Notes: generated by a model not told the origin, from the letters alone. 64,000 nt of DNA from Halopseudomonas xinjiangensis (GCF_900104945.1 NZ_LT629736.1:1550001-1614000); one strand, 5' to 3'; numbered from the stretch's first letter, positions 1 through 11,347 are shown. Program-made: numbers and translations.

Positions 1-1411
1 CATCGAGGTCGTTGGTCGGCTCGTCGAGGACCAGCACGTTGGCCGGTTTGCTGAATAATCGCGCCAGTAGCAGACGCGCTCGCTCACCACCAGATAGAGC
101 CTTTACCGGCGTCCGCGATCGCTCCGGTGAGAAAAGAAAGTCTCCCAGATAGCTGATGATGTGCCGGCGTTCGCCGTTGATCTCGATGAAATCACGGCCT
201 TCGGAAATGTTATCGATCACCGACTTCTCAGGCTCGAGCTGACCACGCAGCTGGTCGAAATAGGCAACTTCCAGCTTGGTGCCGTGCTTGATCTTGCCGG
301 ACGTCGGTTCCAGCTGACCGAGCAGCAGCTTGAGCAACGTGCTCTTGCCGGAACCGTTGTTACCGATGAGGCCGATTCGATCGCCTCGCAGGATGAAGGT
401 CGTCAGATCGCGTACCAGCGGGGCACGACCCGGCCAGGCGAAAGATACGTCCTCGACTTCTATCACGCGCTTGCCTGAAGCATCGGCCGTCTCCAGCTGA
501 AAGCTCGCCTTTCCCTGTCGATCGACGCGCTGGGAGCGCTCGTCACGCATTGCCTTGAGCGCACGCACGCGCCCTTCGTTACGGGTACGACGGGCCTTGA
601 TACCCTGGCGGATCCAGACTTCTTCCTGAGCCAGACGCTTGTCGAACAGCGCATTGGCAGTCGCTTCCGCGGCCAGCGCTTGCTCCTTGTGCACCAGAAA
701 ACTGGCGTAGTCGCCCGGCCAATCGATGAGCGCGCCCCGGTCGAGTTCGAGGATGCGTGTCGCCAGTGCCTGCAGAAACTGACGATCGTGGGTGATGAAG
801 AGCACAGCACCACGAAAATCAAGCAGAACCTCTTCCAGCCAGGCGATGGTATGGATATCGAGATGGTTGGTCGGTTCGTCGAGCAGCAGCACATCGGGCT
901 CAGACACCAGCGCCTGCGCCAGCAGAACTCGGCGGCGCCAGCCGCCGGAAAGCTCTGCCATCGTTTTCTCCGCAGGAAGGCCGAGCCGGGTGAGTGTGGT
1001 CTCGACAAGCTGATTCAATCGCCAACCGTCCTTGGCCTCCAACCGCTCCTGAACCTTCTCCAGGCGCGCCAGCTCGGCCTCGCCCATCTCGCCGTGCACC
1101 AGATGGTGGTACTCCGCGAGCAGCTCGCCGACCCCGGCCAGGCCGGCCGCAACGATGTCATATACCTGCGAGTCGTCTGCCTGGGGCAACTCCTGCGGTA
1201 ACTGGCCGATCTTCAGGCCGGGCGCGAACCATATCTCGCCGTCATCCGGTGCCTGCTGTCCGTCGATGAGCTTGAGCAAACTGGACTTGCCAGCGCCGTT
1301 GCGACCGATCAGACACACGCGTTCGCCTCGATCGAGCTGGAACGAGACCTTGTCCAACAGCGGATTGAGCCCGTAGGCCAGCGAGACGTCGGTAAACGAG
1401 AGAAGCGCCAT
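1..1411 (-). CDS. uup: ABC-F family ATPase Uup (3' end beyond the window)
   Basis: Soluble twin-ATPase protein of the ABC-F family, which acts on ribosomes or DNA transactions rather than on transport. Translating the minus strand from the ATG at 1409-1411 gives MALLSFTDVSLAYG, a first Walker A (GRNGAGKSS), a first signature (LSGGWRRR) and Walker B with LLLDEPTNHLD. A charged linker follows, then a second Walker A (GNNGSGKST), signature (LSGGERAR) and Walker B (VLDEPTNDLD) at the very edge. About 470 codons are present of the roughly 640 usual for Uup, so the last part of domain two and the C-terminal coiled coil are missing only because the window ends. No transmembrane domain is fused. It is divergent from slt. 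The ABC-F call is firm; Uup rather than another ABC-F subgroup is likely from the start and linker. Confidence 0.88.
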   Translation of the reverse strand, partial: MALLSFTDVSLAYGLNPLLDKVSFQLDRGERVCLIGRNGAGKSSLLKLIDGQQAPDDGEIWFAPGLKIGQLPQELPQADDSQVYDIVAAGLAGVGELLAEYHHLVHGEMGEAELARLEKVQERLEAKDGWRLNQLVETTLTRLGLPAEKTMAELSGGWRRRVLLAQALVSEPDVLLLDEPTNHLDIHTIAWLEEVLLDFRGAVLFITHDRQFLQALATRILELDRGALIDWPGDYASFLVHKEQALAAEATANALFDKRLAQEEVWIRQGIKARRTRNEGRVRALKAMRDERSQRVDRQGKASFQLETADASGKRVIEVEDVSFAWPGRAPLVRDLTTFILRGDRIGLIGNNGSGKSTLLKLLLGQLEPTSGKIKHGTKLEVAYFDQLRGQLEPEKSVIDNISEGRDFIEINGERRHIISYLGDFLFSPERSRTPVKALSGGERARLLLARLFSKPANVLVLDEPTNDLD

Positions 1412-1571
1412 AACACACCTTTGAAAAATACAGGCCGGCATTCTAGCCTTACCTGTCGTCAGCTGCATGATTAATGCGACGCCGAACCACTATTCGGCCA
1501 CCAGGCAAACGGCTAAGCTGTACTCAACGCTACACACCCACGCTGCTCCACCGCCCGTCCGGGCAGGATTC

Positions 1572-3518
1572 ATGATGCGCCGCTACACCTCTCTGTTTTT
1601 CAAACTGATCGCCGCGCCAGTTGCCGGCCTGTTGTTGTGTCAACCAGCCTTCGCCGACCGTCTGCAGGACCAGCGTCGTGCTTACGACCAGGCGATGTCG
1701 GCGCTGAATTCCAACCAGTTGGCTCGCTATCATCAGCTCAAGCCCGGTCTGGCTGATTACCCCCTGTACCCATACCTGCTTCTGGGCGAACTCAATCGTC
1801 AGGCGCAACCCGAGCATCGCAAGGTCGAAGCCTTTCTGCTCGAGCATGGCGACGTGCCGGCCGCTCAGTTGCTAAAAAACAAATGGCTGCGCCGACTCGC
1901 ACGGGACGGCGAATGGTCGCTGTTCCACAAGCACTATGACGAAAGCAGCCGAGACGCCGGGCTGGATTGTCAGGTGACACTGCAAAGCTGGCGCGAGGGT
2001 AACGATAAGGAAGCCATGCGCCGTGCCACCGAACTCTGGACAGTCGGACGCTCCCAACCGAAAGATTGCGATCCGCTATTTGAGCGCTGGCGTCAGGCTG
2101 GCGGCTTGACCGAAACGGTAGCCTGGCAGCGCATTCGCCTCGCCCTGCTATACCGTCAGGACGCCCTGGCGCGCTATCTGACTCGTTATGTACCCAGCCA
2201 AAAAGCACTGGCTGAGCGATTCGTTGAAACGGCGACCCGGCCTACGCTGTTGAAGAATCACGAGCGATACCGCCCGAGCGCTAACCAGCCTGCGGAGAAA
2301 GTCACCGATGTAGTGACCGTTGCCTTGCGCCGACTGGGCCGCGACGATCCCGCCGCCGCCTTCGCCCTGTGGCCGCTGTACCGCGACCTGCCTTTCGCTG
2401 AGAGCGATCGGTTGGCGATCACTCGCGACATCGGCGTGCGCATGGCAAAGCGGCACGACCCGGCGGCGCTCGCGTTCATGGAAAGCAACGATCCGACGAT
2501 GCAGGATGATCAGATCAGCGAATGGCGTATCCGTCTGGCGCTGCGTACCGGCCAGTTCGCTATGGCGCGGGACCTGTCTCAGACGTTGCCCGACACGCTG
2601 AATCAGCAGAGTCGCTGGCGGTACTGGAAATTGCGAAGCGCTCAGTTGTCCTCTCCATTGTCCGGAGATATCAAGGAGGGCTACGCTCAGCTGGCCAATG
2701 AACGGGACTTCTACGGATTTCTTGCCGCCGAACAGAGTGGCCGGCCGTATGCGCTCAACCACCAGCCGGCGAAGGTGGCGCCCGAAGTGAAAGCCAAGGT
2801 CAGCCAGACCGGAAATATCCGGCGGGCCCGTGAGTTCTTTGCCCGGGGTCAGGTGGTCGATGCACGGCGCGAGTGGTATCACGCCAGCCGTTTCTTCGAC
2901 CGTGATGAACTGGTCGCGCAGGCAACCATGGCCCGGGAGATGGAGTGGTACTTCCCGGCTATACGAAGCGTTAGCCAGGCACAGCACTGGGATGATCTGG
3001 ACATCCGGTTCCCGCTTGCCTATCAGGAGCCCATCATGCAGCAGGCTGCCGCGCGGCAATTGAAGTCGCCGTGGGTCTACGCTATCACCCGCCAGGAAAG
3101 TGCTTTCATGGCCGATGCGCGGTCTCACGCCGGCGCCATGGGACTGATGCAGCTGATGCCTGGGACTGCGAGGGAGACCGCCAAGCGCTACGGTATTCCG
3201 CTATCCAATCCCAATGACGTCCTGTTACCCGAGCGCAACATCGCGCTGGGTGCTGCCTATCTGTCGCAGCTGAACAACCAGTTCCAGGGCAACCGTGTAT
3301 TGGCCTCGGCGGCGTACAACGCCGGTCCCGGACGCGTAAGGCAGTGGACACGCGGTGTGGACGATTTGCCGTCGGACGTATGGGTCGAGGCGATACCCTT
3401 CGACGAAACACGACAATACGTGCAAAGCGTGTTGAGCTACGCAGTGATCTATGGGGAAAAACTGGGGATCAAGCAGCCCGTGATGGAGAATCACGAGCGC
3501 TACCTCCGCGTGCAGTGA
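1572..3518 (+). CDS. slt: Soluble lytic murein transglycosylase Slt
   Basis: Periplasmic exo-acting lytic transglycosylase that cleaves the MurNAc-GlcNAc bond, giving 1,6-anhydro-muropeptides for wall recycling. The reading frame is open from 1467, but the start chosen is the ATG at 1572, preceded by AGGA. It directly begins a signal peptide (MMRRYTSLFFKL... ending in QPAFA before DRLQDQ) and gives 648 residues, close to the 645 of E. coli Slt70. The long N-terminal part is the alpha-superhelical U and L domains. The C-terminal catalytic SLT domain carries RQESAFMADARSHAGAMG with the catalytic Glu, then GLMQLMPGTA and the AAYNAGPGRV motif. It converges on cheV with a short gap. Confidence 0.93.
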   Translation: MMRRYTSLFFKLIAAPVAGLLLCQPAFADRLQDQRRAYDQAMSALNSNQLARYHQLKPGLADYPLYPYLLLGELNRQAQPEHRKVEAFLLEHGDVPAAQLLKNKWLRRLARDGEWSLFHKHYDESSRDAGLDCQVTLQSWREGNDKEAMRRATELWTVGRSQPKDCDPLFERWRQAGGLTETVAWQRIRLALLYRQDALARYLTRYVPSQKALAERFVETATRPTLLKNHERYRPSANQPAEKVTDVVTVALRRLGRDDPAAAFALWPLYRDLPFAESDRLAITRDIGVRMAKRHDPAALAFMESNDPTMQDDQISEWRIRLALRTGQFAMARDLSQTLPDTLNQQSRWRYWKLRSAQLSSPLSGDIKEGYAQLANERDFYGFLAAEQSGRPYALNHQPAKVAPEVKAKVSQTGNIRRAREFFARGQVVDARREWYHASRFFDRDELVAQATMAREMEWYFPAIRSVSQAQHWDDLDIRFPLAYQEPIMQQAAARQLKSPWVYAITRQESAFMADARSHAGAMGLMQLMPGTARETAKRYGIPLSNPNDVLLPERNIALGAAYLSQLNNQFQGNRVLASAAYNAGPGRVRQWTRGVDDLPSDVWVEAIPFDETRQYVQSVLSYAVIYGEKLGIKQPVMENHERYLRVQ

Positions 3519-3576
3519 TCGCGCGCGGAGGCAGAGCAAGCATCCGGAATCCAGGCGTTGCGGCCTAGGCGTGCGG

Positions 3577-4512
3577 TCAGTTGTCCAGACGCTTGAGCCG
3601 CTCGCGGACAACCTCGACCAGTTGATCAGGCTGGAATTTGGACAGGAACCCGTCGCAGCCGACTTTTTCCACCATCGCCTTGTTGAAGTTGCCTGAAAGC
3701 GAGGTATGCAAAACGACATACAGATCCTGCAACCGCGGGTCCTTGCGGATCTCCGCGGTTAGCCTGTAGCCGTCCATTTCGGGCATTTCTGCATCGGTGA
3801 TGACCATGAGGAGACGCTCCGAGAAATGTTCGTCCGCATCAGCCCAGGCTTTCAGCTGGTTCAACGCTCGCAGGCCGTCAGTGGCTACATGCATCGTCAG
3901 GTTCAGCTGCGACAGCGTCTCGCGCAACTGGTTGATACCGGTTGGCGAATCATCGACCAGAAGTACTTCCCTACCCCGCGCCTTGTCCAGCAAGGCATCG
4001 TCGAGCAGATCCGCGCTGACGCGGGTATTGAACGGAACGATCTCCGCCAACACTTTCTCCACGTCGATGATCTCGACCAGGCGCTGGTCTTCCAGGCGAG
4101 TAATGGCGGTCAGGTAATGCGAGCGGCCTGCGCCACGCGGCGGTGGCTGCACGGTGTCCCAGTTCAGGTTCATGATCCGTTCGACACTACCGACGAGGAA
4201 TGCCTGCACCGACCGGTTGTACTCGGTCACGATGACGGTACTTTGCGGAGTGACCGGCAGCGGCCGCAACCCGATAGCGGCTGACAAATCGATGACCGGA
4301 ATGGTCTGTCCACGTAAATGCGTGACGCCGACTACATGGGGATGCCGTTGCGGCATCTGCGTCAATGCCGGCATTTGCAAGACCTCACGGATCTTGAACA
4401 CGTTCAGCGCAAACAGCTGTTGATGCGCCGACAGCTTGAACAGCAATATCTCCAGGCGGTTTTCACCGACCAGCCGGGTACGCTGATTGACAGAATCCAG
4501 AACTCCAGCCAT
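3577..4512 (-). CDS. cheV: Chemotaxis coupling protein CheV (CheW-receiver fusion)
   Basis: Cytoplasmic scaffold linking chemoreceptors to CheA, with a receiver domain that may act as a phosphate sink or adaptation element. The start chosen is the ATG at 4512 (MAGVLDSVNQRTRLVG), the conserved CheV N-terminus, with AGAGG seven bases upstream; the frame extends five codons further without support. Residues of about 10-165 form the CheW-like domain (LFALNVFKIREVL, GVTHLRGQTIPVIDL). The C-terminal half is a receiver domain with LLVDDSP, the phosphoacceptor Asp in MVITDAEMPEMDGY, the Thr/Ser in LHTSLSG and the Lys in FLSKF. Length is 311 residues. No other chemotaxis gene adjoins it, as is common for cheV. 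Confidence 0.94.
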   Translation of the reverse strand: MAGVLDSVNQRTRLVGENRLEILLFKLSAHQQLFALNVFKIREVLQMPALTQMPQRHPHVVGVTHLRGQTIPVIDLSAAIGLRPLPVTPQSTVIVTEYNRSVQAFLVGSVERIMNLNWDTVQPPPRGAGRSHYLTAITRLEDQRLVEIIDVEKVLAEIVPFNTRVSADLLDDALLDKARGREVLLVDDSPTGINQLRETLSQLNLTMHVATDGLRALNQLKAWADADEHFSERLLMVITDAEMPEMDGYRLTAEIRKDPRLQDLYVVLHTSLSGNFNKAMVEKVGCDGFLSKFQPDQLVEVVRERLKRLDN

Positions 4513-4612
4513 GACAACGCCTCTCACTAGCTAAATCATTAATGGCCTAACGCTACCACAGAAATTAGCGTCTTGGCGTCGGCCTGACCGCCGGGCGTCC
4601 ATGGCTGATCAA

Positions 4613-5197
4613 TCAGTAGTAGGCGTTTTCCTTGACCGTGTGGTCGGTCACGTCACGTACCGCAGTCAGTTCCGGAATTCGCGCAACCAGCGTCTTCTCG
4701 ATGCCTTCCTTGAGCGTCACATCGACCATGCCGCAACCCTGGCAACCGCCTCCGAACTGAAGAATGGCGACCCCGCCTTCGACAACGTCGACCAGTTTCA
4801 CTTCACCGCCGTGACTGGCCAGACCGGGATTGATTTCGGTCTGCAGCAGATAATTGATGCGCTCGTTGAGAGGGCTATCGTCATTCACCATCGGAACTTT
4901 AGCGTTGGGTGCCTTAATGGTGAGCTGACCACCCATTCGGTCGGTGGCGTAATCGACTAGCGCGTCTTCGAGAAACGGCTCGCTGACCGCATCGATCCAG
5001 ACGTTGAAGGAGTCCAGCGGCATCAGCCGATCTTCCGGCTTTTCCTCGCCGGGCTTGCAGTACGCGATGCACGTCTCGGCATAGGGGGTGCCGGGTTGAG
5101 TGATGAACACACGAATGCCGATGCCGGTCGAATCCTGTTTGGAAAGCAGATCGGCCAGATATTTTTCGGCACCTTCGGTGAAATGAATGCCTGCCAT
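4613..5197 (-). CDS. nfuA: Fe-S biogenesis protein NfuA
   Basis: Carrier that receives a [4Fe-4S] cluster and passes it to target apoproteins. The 194-residue product has the two-domain NfuA layout. An N-terminal degenerate A-type (IscA-like) domain starts [18 protein letters not shown]. The C-terminal Nfu domain carries the cluster-binding CxxC in [17 protein letters not shown]. Length matches the family (about 191-194). The gene is alone on its strand between the cheV promoter region and a PfpI-type gene, so it is probably monocistronic. I see no IscR-type site that I would defend. Confidence 0.95.
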   Translation of the reverse strand: MAGIHFTEGAEKYLADLLSKQDSTGIGIRVFITQPGTPYAETCIAYCKPGEEKPEDRLMPLDSFNVWIDAVSEPFLEDALVDYATDRMGGQLTIKAPNAKVPMVNDDSPLNERINYLLQTEINPGLASHGGEVKLVDVVEGGVAILQFGGGCQGCGMVDVTLKEGIEKTLVARIPELTAVRDVTDHTVKENAYY

Positions 5198-5340
5198 GTA
5201 ACGCCTCTTGAGCAGTGACTATGGCGGCCAGTGTAAGGGATTCGCGGGCGCGAATAAAGCCTTACTGATTTAGTAGGGTATTGCGCAAGCACCGATTAAA
5301 GACGTCGGCCGCCACCCTGCGGCGGCGACCGACAGACCGA

Positions 5341-5880
5341 TCAGGCCGCGAGCTTATCAATGAGCGCCCGGTTGAACGCATCGAGATCGTCCGGCTTACG
5401 ACTGCTGATCAGATTACCGTCGACCACCACTTCCTGATCGACCCATTCTGCGCCTGCGTTTCGCAGATCGTCGGCGAGCGAAGGCCAGCTGGTCATCTTC
5501 TTGCCCTTGACCAGGTCGGCTGACGCCAGGATCCAGGCCCCATGACAGATGACCGCGATCGGCTTGTTGGCCTTGGCTACGTTCTTCAGCAGCGACTTGG
5601 CCAGATCGTGCAAACGGATATTGTCACCGTTTACCACGCCACCGGGGAGCACCACGGCGTCGTAGTCGTCCGCATGTGTGGCATCGAAGGTCCGGTCCAC
5701 GGTAAAGGTGTCGGCGGGATCCGTGTGATTCCACCCCTGCACCTCGCCAGATTTGGCTGAAATGATATCGGCGATCGCGCCTGCCTCACGAAGCGCGTCA
5801 CGCGGAGAAGTCATCTCGACCTGTTCAAAGCCGTCGGTAACCAACAACGCGACTCGCTTGCCTTTAAGGGAATTACTCAT
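5341..5880 (-). CDS. DJ-1/PfpI family protein (YhbO-like deglycase/protease)
   Basis: Member of the DJ-1/PfpI superfamily, whose YhbO/PfpI branch has been described as intracellular cysteine protease, glyoxalase or protein deglycase; stress protection is the shared theme. The start chosen is the ATG at 5880 (MSNSLKGKRVALLVTDGFEQ), with GGAGGT upstream. The track extends upstream in frame but that part has no family similarity. The 179-residue protein shows the family features: the Glu in GFEQVE, DDYDAVVLPGG, and the nucleophile-elbow Cys in AVICHGAWIL followed by the usual His. It is divergent from metH. The exact substrate cannot be read from sequence. Confidence 0.88.
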   Translation of the reverse strand: MSNSLKGKRVALLVTDGFEQVEMTSPRDALREAGAIADIISAKSGEVQGWNHTDPADTFTVDRTFDATHADDYDAVVLPGGVVNGDNIRLHDLAKSLLKNVAKANKPIAVICHGAWILASADLVKGKKMTSWPSLADDLRNAGAEWVDQEVVVDGNLISSRKPDDLDAFNRALIDKLAA

Positions 5881-6051
5881 ATCGACCTCCTGCTGAAATG
5901 GATGGCTGCTCAAATTACGACCAGAGGCGAATCGAAAGTTCCTGCACCCTCTCAGGGAGGCAATCACAGGACGTGATAGGGCAATCGTTCAGCATTCGCC
6001 CCGCTTCTGCTAAGCTAGCCGGCTTTTCGATGTGCATTACCGGAGCTCCAC

Positions 6052-9000
6052 ATGCCTGATTTGACCACCCGCCTGACCGCCCTGCGCGACGCCCTGCGCC
6101 AGCGTATCCTGATTCTGGACGGTGGCATGGGGACCATGATCCAGAGCTACCGGCTCGAAGAAGCGGACTACCGCGGCGAGCGTTTCGCTGACTGGCCGAG
6201 CGACCTGAAGGGCAACAACGACCTGTTGATCCTGAGCCAGCCGAACAAGATCGCGGCGATCGAGCGCGCCTATCTCGACGCGGGCGCCGACATCATCGAA
6301 ACCAACACCTTCAACGCCACCCGAGTCTCTCAGGCCGATTACGGCATGCAGGACCTGGCCTACGAACTGAACGTGGAAGGCGCCCGCCTCGCCCGTCAGG
6401 TGTGCGATGAGAAGACCACAGAGACACCCGACAAACCGCGTTTCGTTGCCGGCGTACTCGGCCCGACCAGCCGCACCTGTTCGATCTCTCCGGACGTGAA
6501 CAATCCGGGTTATCGCAACATCAGTTTCGATCAACTGGTCGAGGACTACGTGAGCTCGACCCGGGGACTGATCGAAGGCGGCGCTGACCTAATCCTGATC
6601 GAGACCATCTTCGACACGCTGAATGCCAAGGCGGCGATCTTCGCCGTGCAGCAGGCCTTCGAGGACCTCGGCGTGGAGTTGCCGATCATGATCTCGGGCA
6701 CCATCACCGACGCCTCTGGCCGCACGCTGTCGGGCCAGACTACCGAGGCATTCTGGAACTCGGTGCGCCATGCGAAGCCGATTTCGGTTGGACTCAACTG
6801 CGCGCTCGGCGCGAAAGAGCTACGTCCGTATCTGGAAGAGCTGTCCGGCAAGGCGGATACCTACGTCTCGGCCCACCCCAACGCGGGATTGCCGAATGCC
6901 TTCGGCGAGTACGACGAAACTCCTGAGCAGATGGCCGCGGTCGTCGAGGAATTTGCCGCCGCGGGCTTCCTGAACATCGTAGGCGGTTGTTGCGGTACAG
7001 CGCCCGAGCACATCGAAGCGATTGCCCGGGCGGTGGCCAAGTATCCGCCCCGCACCATCCCGACCATTGCGCCGGCCTGCCGGTTGTCCGGCCTCGAGCC
7101 GTTCACCATCGATCGCAGCTCGCTCTTCGTCAACGTAGGCGAGCGCACCAACATCACCGGGAGCGCCAAGTTCGCCCGGCTGATACGGGAAGACAACTAC
7201 AGCGAAGCGCTGGAAGTAGCGTTGCAGCAGGTCGAAGCCGGCGCGCAGATCATCGACATCAACATGGACGAGGGGATGCTCGATTCTAAGGCGGCCATGG
7301 TCACCTTCCTCAACCTGATTGCCGGCGAACCCGATATCGCTCGCGTGCCGATCATGATCGATTCCTCCAAGTGGGAAGTCATCGAGGCCGGTCTCAAATG
7401 CATTCAGGGCAAGGGTATCGTCAACTCGATTTCCATGAAGGAAGGCGAGGACCAATTCCGCCAGCAGGCCCGCTTGTGCAAGCGCTACGGCGCCGCTGTG
7501 GTTGTCATGGCCTTCGACGAAAAGGGCCAGGCTGATACCGAGGCGCGCAAGAAGGAAATCTGCAAGCGCTCCTACGACATTCTCGTCAACGAAGTCGGCT
7601 TTGCGCCGGAAGATATCATCTTCGACCCAAACATCTTCGCGATCGCTACAGGCATCGAGGAGCACAACAACTACGCAGTCGACTTCATCAACGCCTGTGC
7701 CTACATCCGCGATGAACTGCCTCACGCTCTGACCTCCGGCGGGGTTTCCAACGTTTCGTTCTCCTTCCGTGGCAACAATCCGGTTCGTGAAGCGATCCAC
7801 TCGGTGTTCCTCTACCACGCGATCCGCAACGGCCTCAACATGGGTATCGTCAACGCGGGTCAGCTGGAGATTTACGACCAGATCCCGACGGAGCTGCGCG
7901 AAATCGTCGAGGACGTGGTGCTCAACCGCTCGAAAGGCGGCACGGAGGCACTACTGGCGATCGCCGACAAGTACAAGGGCGACGGCAGCGTCAAGGAAGC
8001 GGAAAGCGAGGAATGGCGCAGCTGGGACGTCAGCAAGCGCCTCGAGCATTCATTGGTGAAGGGCATCACTACCTGGATCATCGAAGACACCGAAGAGGCG
8101 CGTCAGGCCTATGCCCGCCCGATCGAGGTTATCGAAGGGCCGTTGATGTCCGGCATGAACGTAGTCGGCGATCTGTTCGGCGCCGGCAAGATGTTCCTGC
8201 CCCAGGTGGTGAAGTCAGCCCGTGTGATGAAGCAAGCCGTCGGCCACCTGATTCCCTTCATCGAAGCGGAAAAAGGTGATAACCCCGAGCCCAAGGGCAA
8301 GATCCTGATGGCCACGGTTAAGGGTGACGTCCACGATATCGGCAAGAACATCGTCGGCGTAGTGCTCGGCTGTAACGGTTACGACGTGGTCGATCTGGGC
8401 GTAATGGTGCCGGCAGAGAAAATCCTGCAAACAGCCATTGCCGAGAAGTGCGACATCATCGGTCTGTCCGGGCTGATCACACCGTCGCTGGATGAAATGG
8501 TGCACGTCGCCAAGGAAATGCAGCGCCAAGGCTTCAAGCTGCCCCTTCTTATCGGCGGTGCGACGACGTCGAAGGCCCACACCGCGGTAAAAATCGAGCC
8601 GCAGTACAGCAACGACGCGGTGATTTACGTAACCGATGCCTCACGTGCGGTGGGGGTAGCCACCAGCCTGCTGTCGAAGGAAATCAAGCCGGATTACATC
8701 ACCAAGATCCGCGAGGACTACGCCGTGGTGCGCGAGCGCACCGCTAGCCGTAGTGCCCGCACCGAACGCCTGTCCTATGCCGATGCGCTGCAGCGCAAGC
8801 CGGTGATCGACTGGGCAGCATACGAGCCACCGGCACCCTCGTTCACTGGCGTTAAAATACTCGACAATATCGATCTTCATACGCTGGTTGAGTACATCGA
8901 CTGGACACCTTTTTTCATCTCCTGGGAACTGGCCGGCAAATATCCGCGCATCTTCGATGACGAGATTATCGGCGAGGCCGCTCGTTCGCTATTCGACGAT

Positions 9001-9750
9001 GCGCAGGCCATTCTCCACAAGCTGATCGACGAAAAGCTGATCAAGGCTCGTGCCGTGTTCGGCTTCTGGCCAGCGAACCAGGTGGATAACGACGATATCC
9101 AACTGTTCGACGACGCCGGTCAGCCTTCGCAGCGGCTGCACCACCTTCGTCAGCAGACGATCAAACCTGACGGCAAACCGAACTTCTCGCTCGCCGACTT
9201 CGTCGCCCCCCAAGACTCCGGCCTGACCGACTATGTCGGCGGCTTCATCACCACCGCAGGCATTGGCGCCGAGGAAGTAGCGGTCGAGTACCAGGCCAAA
9301 GGTGACGACTACAACGCGATCATGGTCAAGGCACTCGCCGATCGCCTCGCTGAAGCCTGTGCCGAGTGGCTGCACGAGCGCGTTCGGCGCGAGCATTGGG
9401 GCTACGCCACGGACGAGACACTGGACAAGGATGCGCTGATCCGCGAGAAGTATCGCGGCATCCGCCCCGCGCCGGGTTATCCCGCCTGCCCCGACCACAC
9501 CGAGAAAGAGGCACTTTTTGCGCTCCTTGATCCTCGCGGCGAGTCCGGCGTAGAGCTCACGGAACATTTCGCGATGTTCCCCGCTGCTTCGGTCAGCGGC
9601 TGGTACTTTGCCCATCCACAGAGCCAGTACTTTGCAGTGGGCAAGATCGATCGGGATCAGGTGGAATCCTATAGCCAGCGCAAAGGACAAACGCTGCAGG
9701 TCACCGAACGCTGGTTGTCACCGAACCTCGGTTACGACCCCGCCCCATGA
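6052..9750 (+). CDS. metH: Cobalamin-dependent methionine synthase MetH
   Basis: Transfers the methyl group of 5-methyltetrahydrofolate via cobalamin to homocysteine, giving methionine and tetrahydrofolate. At 1232 residues it has all four modules in order. The homocysteine-binding domain has the zinc Cys pair in [10 protein letters not shown]. The pterin-binding domain begins [15 protein letters not shown]. The cobalamin domain has the DxHxxG motif in [14 protein letters not shown] plus [13 protein letters not shown]. The C-terminal reactivation domain binds S-adenosylmethionine ([15 protein letters not shown]). A GGAG lies before the ATG. The stop overlaps the next start (ATGA), so the MATE gene is probably co-translated. 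No cobalamin riboswitch is visible in the short upstream gap. Confidence 0.97.
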   Translation: MPDLTTRLTALRDALRQRILILDGGMGTMIQSYRLEEADYRGERFADWPSDLKGNNDLLILSQPNKIAAIERAYLDAGADIIETNTFNATRVSQADYGMQDLAYELNVEGARLARQVCDEKTTETPDKPRFVAGVLGPTSRTCSISPDVNNPGYRNISFDQLVEDYVSSTRGLIEGGADLILIETIFDTLNAKAAIFAVQQAFEDLGVELPIMISGTITDASGRTLSGQTTEAFWNSVRHAKPISVGLNCALGAKELRPYLEELSGKADTYVSAHPNAGLPNAFGEYDETPEQMAAVVEEFAAAGFLNIVGGCCGTAPEHIEAIARAVAKYPPRTIPTIAPACRLSGLEPFTIDRSSLFVNVGERTNITGSAKFARLIREDNYSEALEVALQQVEAGAQIIDINMDEGMLDSKAAMVTFLNLIAGEPDIARVPIMIDSSKWEVIEAGLKCIQGKGIVNSISMKEGEDQFRQQARLCKRYGAAVVVMAFDEKGQADTEARKKEICKRSYDILVNEVGFAPEDIIFDPNIFAIATGIEEHNNYAVDFINACAYIRDELPHALTSGGVSNVSFSFRGNNPVREAIHSVFLYHAIRNGLNMGIVNAGQLEIYDQIPTELREIVEDVVLNRSKGGTEALLAIADKYKGDGSVKEAESEEWRSWDVSKRLEHSLVKGITTWIIEDTEEARQAYARPIEVIEGPLMSGMNVVGDLFGAGKMFLPQVVKSARVMKQAVGHLIPFIEAEKGDNPEPKGKILMATVKGDVHDIGKNIVGVVLGCNGYDVVDLGVMVPAEKILQTAIAEKCDIIGLSGLITPSLDEMVHVAKEMQRQGFKLPLLIGGATTSKAHTAVKIEPQYSNDAVIYVTDASRAVGVATSLLSKEIKPDYITKIREDYAVVRERTASRSARTERLSYADALQRKPVIDWAAYEPPAPSFTGVKILDNIDLHTLVEYIDWTPFFISWELAGKYPRIFDDEIIGEAARSLFDDAQAILHKLIDEKLIKARAVFGFWPANQVDNDDIQLFDDAGQPSQRLHHLRQQTIKPDGKPNFSLADFVAPQDSGLTDYVGGFITTAGIGAEEVAVEYQAKGDDYNAIMVKALADRLAEACAEWLHERVRREHWGYATDETLDKDALIREKYRGIRPAPGYPACPDHTEKEALFALLDPRGESGVELTEHFAMFPAASVSGWYFAHPQSQYFAVGKIDRDQVESYSQRKGQTLQVTERWLSPNLGYDPAP

Positions 9751-11081
9751 CCCTTCTGCCTGCCCGTGATCGGCTCAGAAGCATCGCGCTTCTGGGATTG
9801 CCGATCATGGGCGGCATGCTTAGCCAAAGCCTGCTCAATCTGGTCGACGCGGCTATGGTCGGCAGTCTCGGCAGCGCAGCGCTGGCGGGCGTAGGTCTGG
9901 GTAGCTACGCCAATTTCATGGCCATCGCCCTGGTGATGGGCCTGGGCGCTGGGGTCCAGGCCATGGTCGCGCGGCGTCATGGCGAGGGCAATGTCGGCCA
10001 GATCGCCACGCCCTTGAATGACGGGTTGCTCATCGTCGCGCTGTTTGCCGTTCCCTTGACCTTTGTATGCTGGTTCAACGCCGAGCGGATCATCGGTCTT
10101 CTTGCCGAAGACCCGGAAGTAGCCGGCATTGGCGCGGACTATTTCCGTTGGCGCACCTTGGCAATCATCGCTGTCGGCGCGAACTTCGCCTTTCGCGGCT
10201 ACTGGAATGGTATTCGCCAGTCCGGGACCTATCTGCTGATCCTGCTGGGCATGCATGTGCTCAACATTACGGTCAGCTACGGTTTGATTTTCGGTCGCTA
10301 CGGCCTGCCTGAAATGGGCGCAGCGGGCTCCGGGCTAGGTACCTGCATAGCCATGCTCGTCGGCTGCGCAACCCATTTTCTGATCACGCACCGCTCGGCA
10401 CGCAGGCATGGGTTCCTGCGTAGACGCCCGAGAATGAAACGGTTGCGTAACCTCCTCGCATTGACGATACCCAATTCGCTGCAGCAGTTTCTCTTCGCGA
10501 CCGGCATCACCACGCTGTTCTGGATTATTGGTCAGATTGGCACGCAGGAACTGGCCATCGCTCATGTACTGATCAATCTGGCGCTGTTTCTGATTCTGCC
10601 TGGCGTGGGTATGGGCATGGCTGCGGCCACCCTGGTCAGTCATAGCCTTGGCGAGCGAGAGCCCGACGAAGCCTACCGCTGGGGCTGGGATGTGGTGCGG
10701 GTCGCTGGGTGCGCGCTTTTCCTGCTCGGGCTGCCTTTCTGGCTTGCACCGCAGGCGGTGCTCGGCCTGTTCACTCACGACGCACAGCTCCTCGCCCTGG
10801 GCGACTGGCCGCTGCGCATCACGGGACTGGGCATGACGCTGGACGCGACGGCGCTGGTGCTGACTCAGGCGCTGCTGGGGGCGGGAGCGAGCCGCACCGT
10901 CATGGGGGTAAACCTCGGCAGCCAATGGTTGCTGTTCCTGCCGTGCGCCTATCTCGCCGGTCCGGTACTCGGGGGCGGGCTACTCTCCATCTGGCTGCTG
11001 CAAAGCGGATACCGTGCCGTTACATCGCTGATCTTCGCGATCATGTGGCGCCGCCGACACTGGGCGGACATCTGCATCTGA
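9747..11081 (+). CDS. MATE family multidrug/cation antiporter
   Basis: Inner-membrane exporter of the MATE family (DinF/NorM-like), which expels drugs or metabolites in exchange for Na+ or H+. The 444-residue product is almost entirely hydrophobic with about twelve membrane segments. It opens with [24 protein letters not shown], and the second half carries the mirrored [20 protein letters not shown]. The start ATG overlaps the metH stop by four bases and lacks a clear ribosome-binding site, pointing to coupling with metH. That neighbourhood suggests a metabolic link but does not prove one. The substrate is unknown. Confidence 0.88.
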   Translation: MTLLPARDRLRSIALLGLPIMGGMLSQSLLNLVDAAMVGSLGSAALAGVGLGSYANFMAIALVMGLGAGVQAMVARRHGEGNVGQIATPLNDGLLIVALFAVPLTFVCWFNAERIIGLLAEDPEVAGIGADYFRWRTLAIIAVGANFAFRGYWNGIRQSGTYLLILLGMHVLNITVSYGLIFGRYGLPEMGAAGSGLGTCIAMLVGCATHFLITHRSARRHGFLRRRPRMKRLRNLLALTIPNSLQQFLFATGITTLFWIIGQIGTQELAIAHVLINLALFLILPGVGMGMAAATLVSHSLGEREPDEAYRWGWDVVRVAGCALFLLGLPFWLAPQAVLGLFTHDAQLLALGDWPLRITGLGMTLDATALVLTQALLGAGASRTVMGVNLGSQWLLFLPCAYLAGPVLGGGLLSIWLLQSGYRAVTSLIFAIMWRRRHWADICI

Positions 11082-11119
11082 TCCAGCTATGCTGAGAGCA
11101 GACCGAAGGAGGTTTGGAG

Positions 11120-11347
11120 ATGGCAGACCAAGAACAACAGAACCAGCAACAGGGAATGCGCTTTCGCGACACGGTAGTCAGCGTACTGTTCGCTGCCCTT
11201 GGCGTGCAAAGCAACAAGGCGCGGGAACGCGATTTCACCCACGGCAAGCCGAGTCATTTCATCGTCCTAGGGATCGCCTTTACTGCGCTGTTCGTGCTGG
11301 GCATTCTCGGAGTGGTCAAACTGATTCTGCATCTGGCCGGAGTCTGA
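11120..11347 (+). CDS. Small membrane protein, DUF2970 family
   Basis: A 75-residue protein with a basic, hydrophilic N-terminal half (MRFRDTVVSVLFAALGVQSN, then RERDFTHGKPSHF) and one C-terminal membrane helix (FTALFVLGILGVVKLILHL). The pattern GVQS-x-ERDFTHGKPSHFI is what I know from the DUF2970 family, which is widespread in Pseudomonas and of unknown function. The start is the ATG at 11120, seven bases after a full AGGAGG. A TTG six bases upstream is too close to that site. It follows the MATE gene on the same strand and may share its transcript. Confidence 0.82.
   Translation: MADQEQQNQQQGMRFRDTVVSVLFAALGVQSNKARERDFTHGKPSHFIVLGIAFTALFVLGILGVVKLILHLAGV

Noticed and set aside
5881-6051. 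Cobalamin or SAM riboswitch in front of metH
   Set aside because: The 171-base divergent gap shows no B12-box-like or SAM-type conserved core. A short ATCAC/GTGAT repeat at 5963-5977 is too weak to call.
6820-7818. 332-codon minus-strand frame inside metH
   Set aside because: Complement of the metH pterin-binding region; no independent signals.
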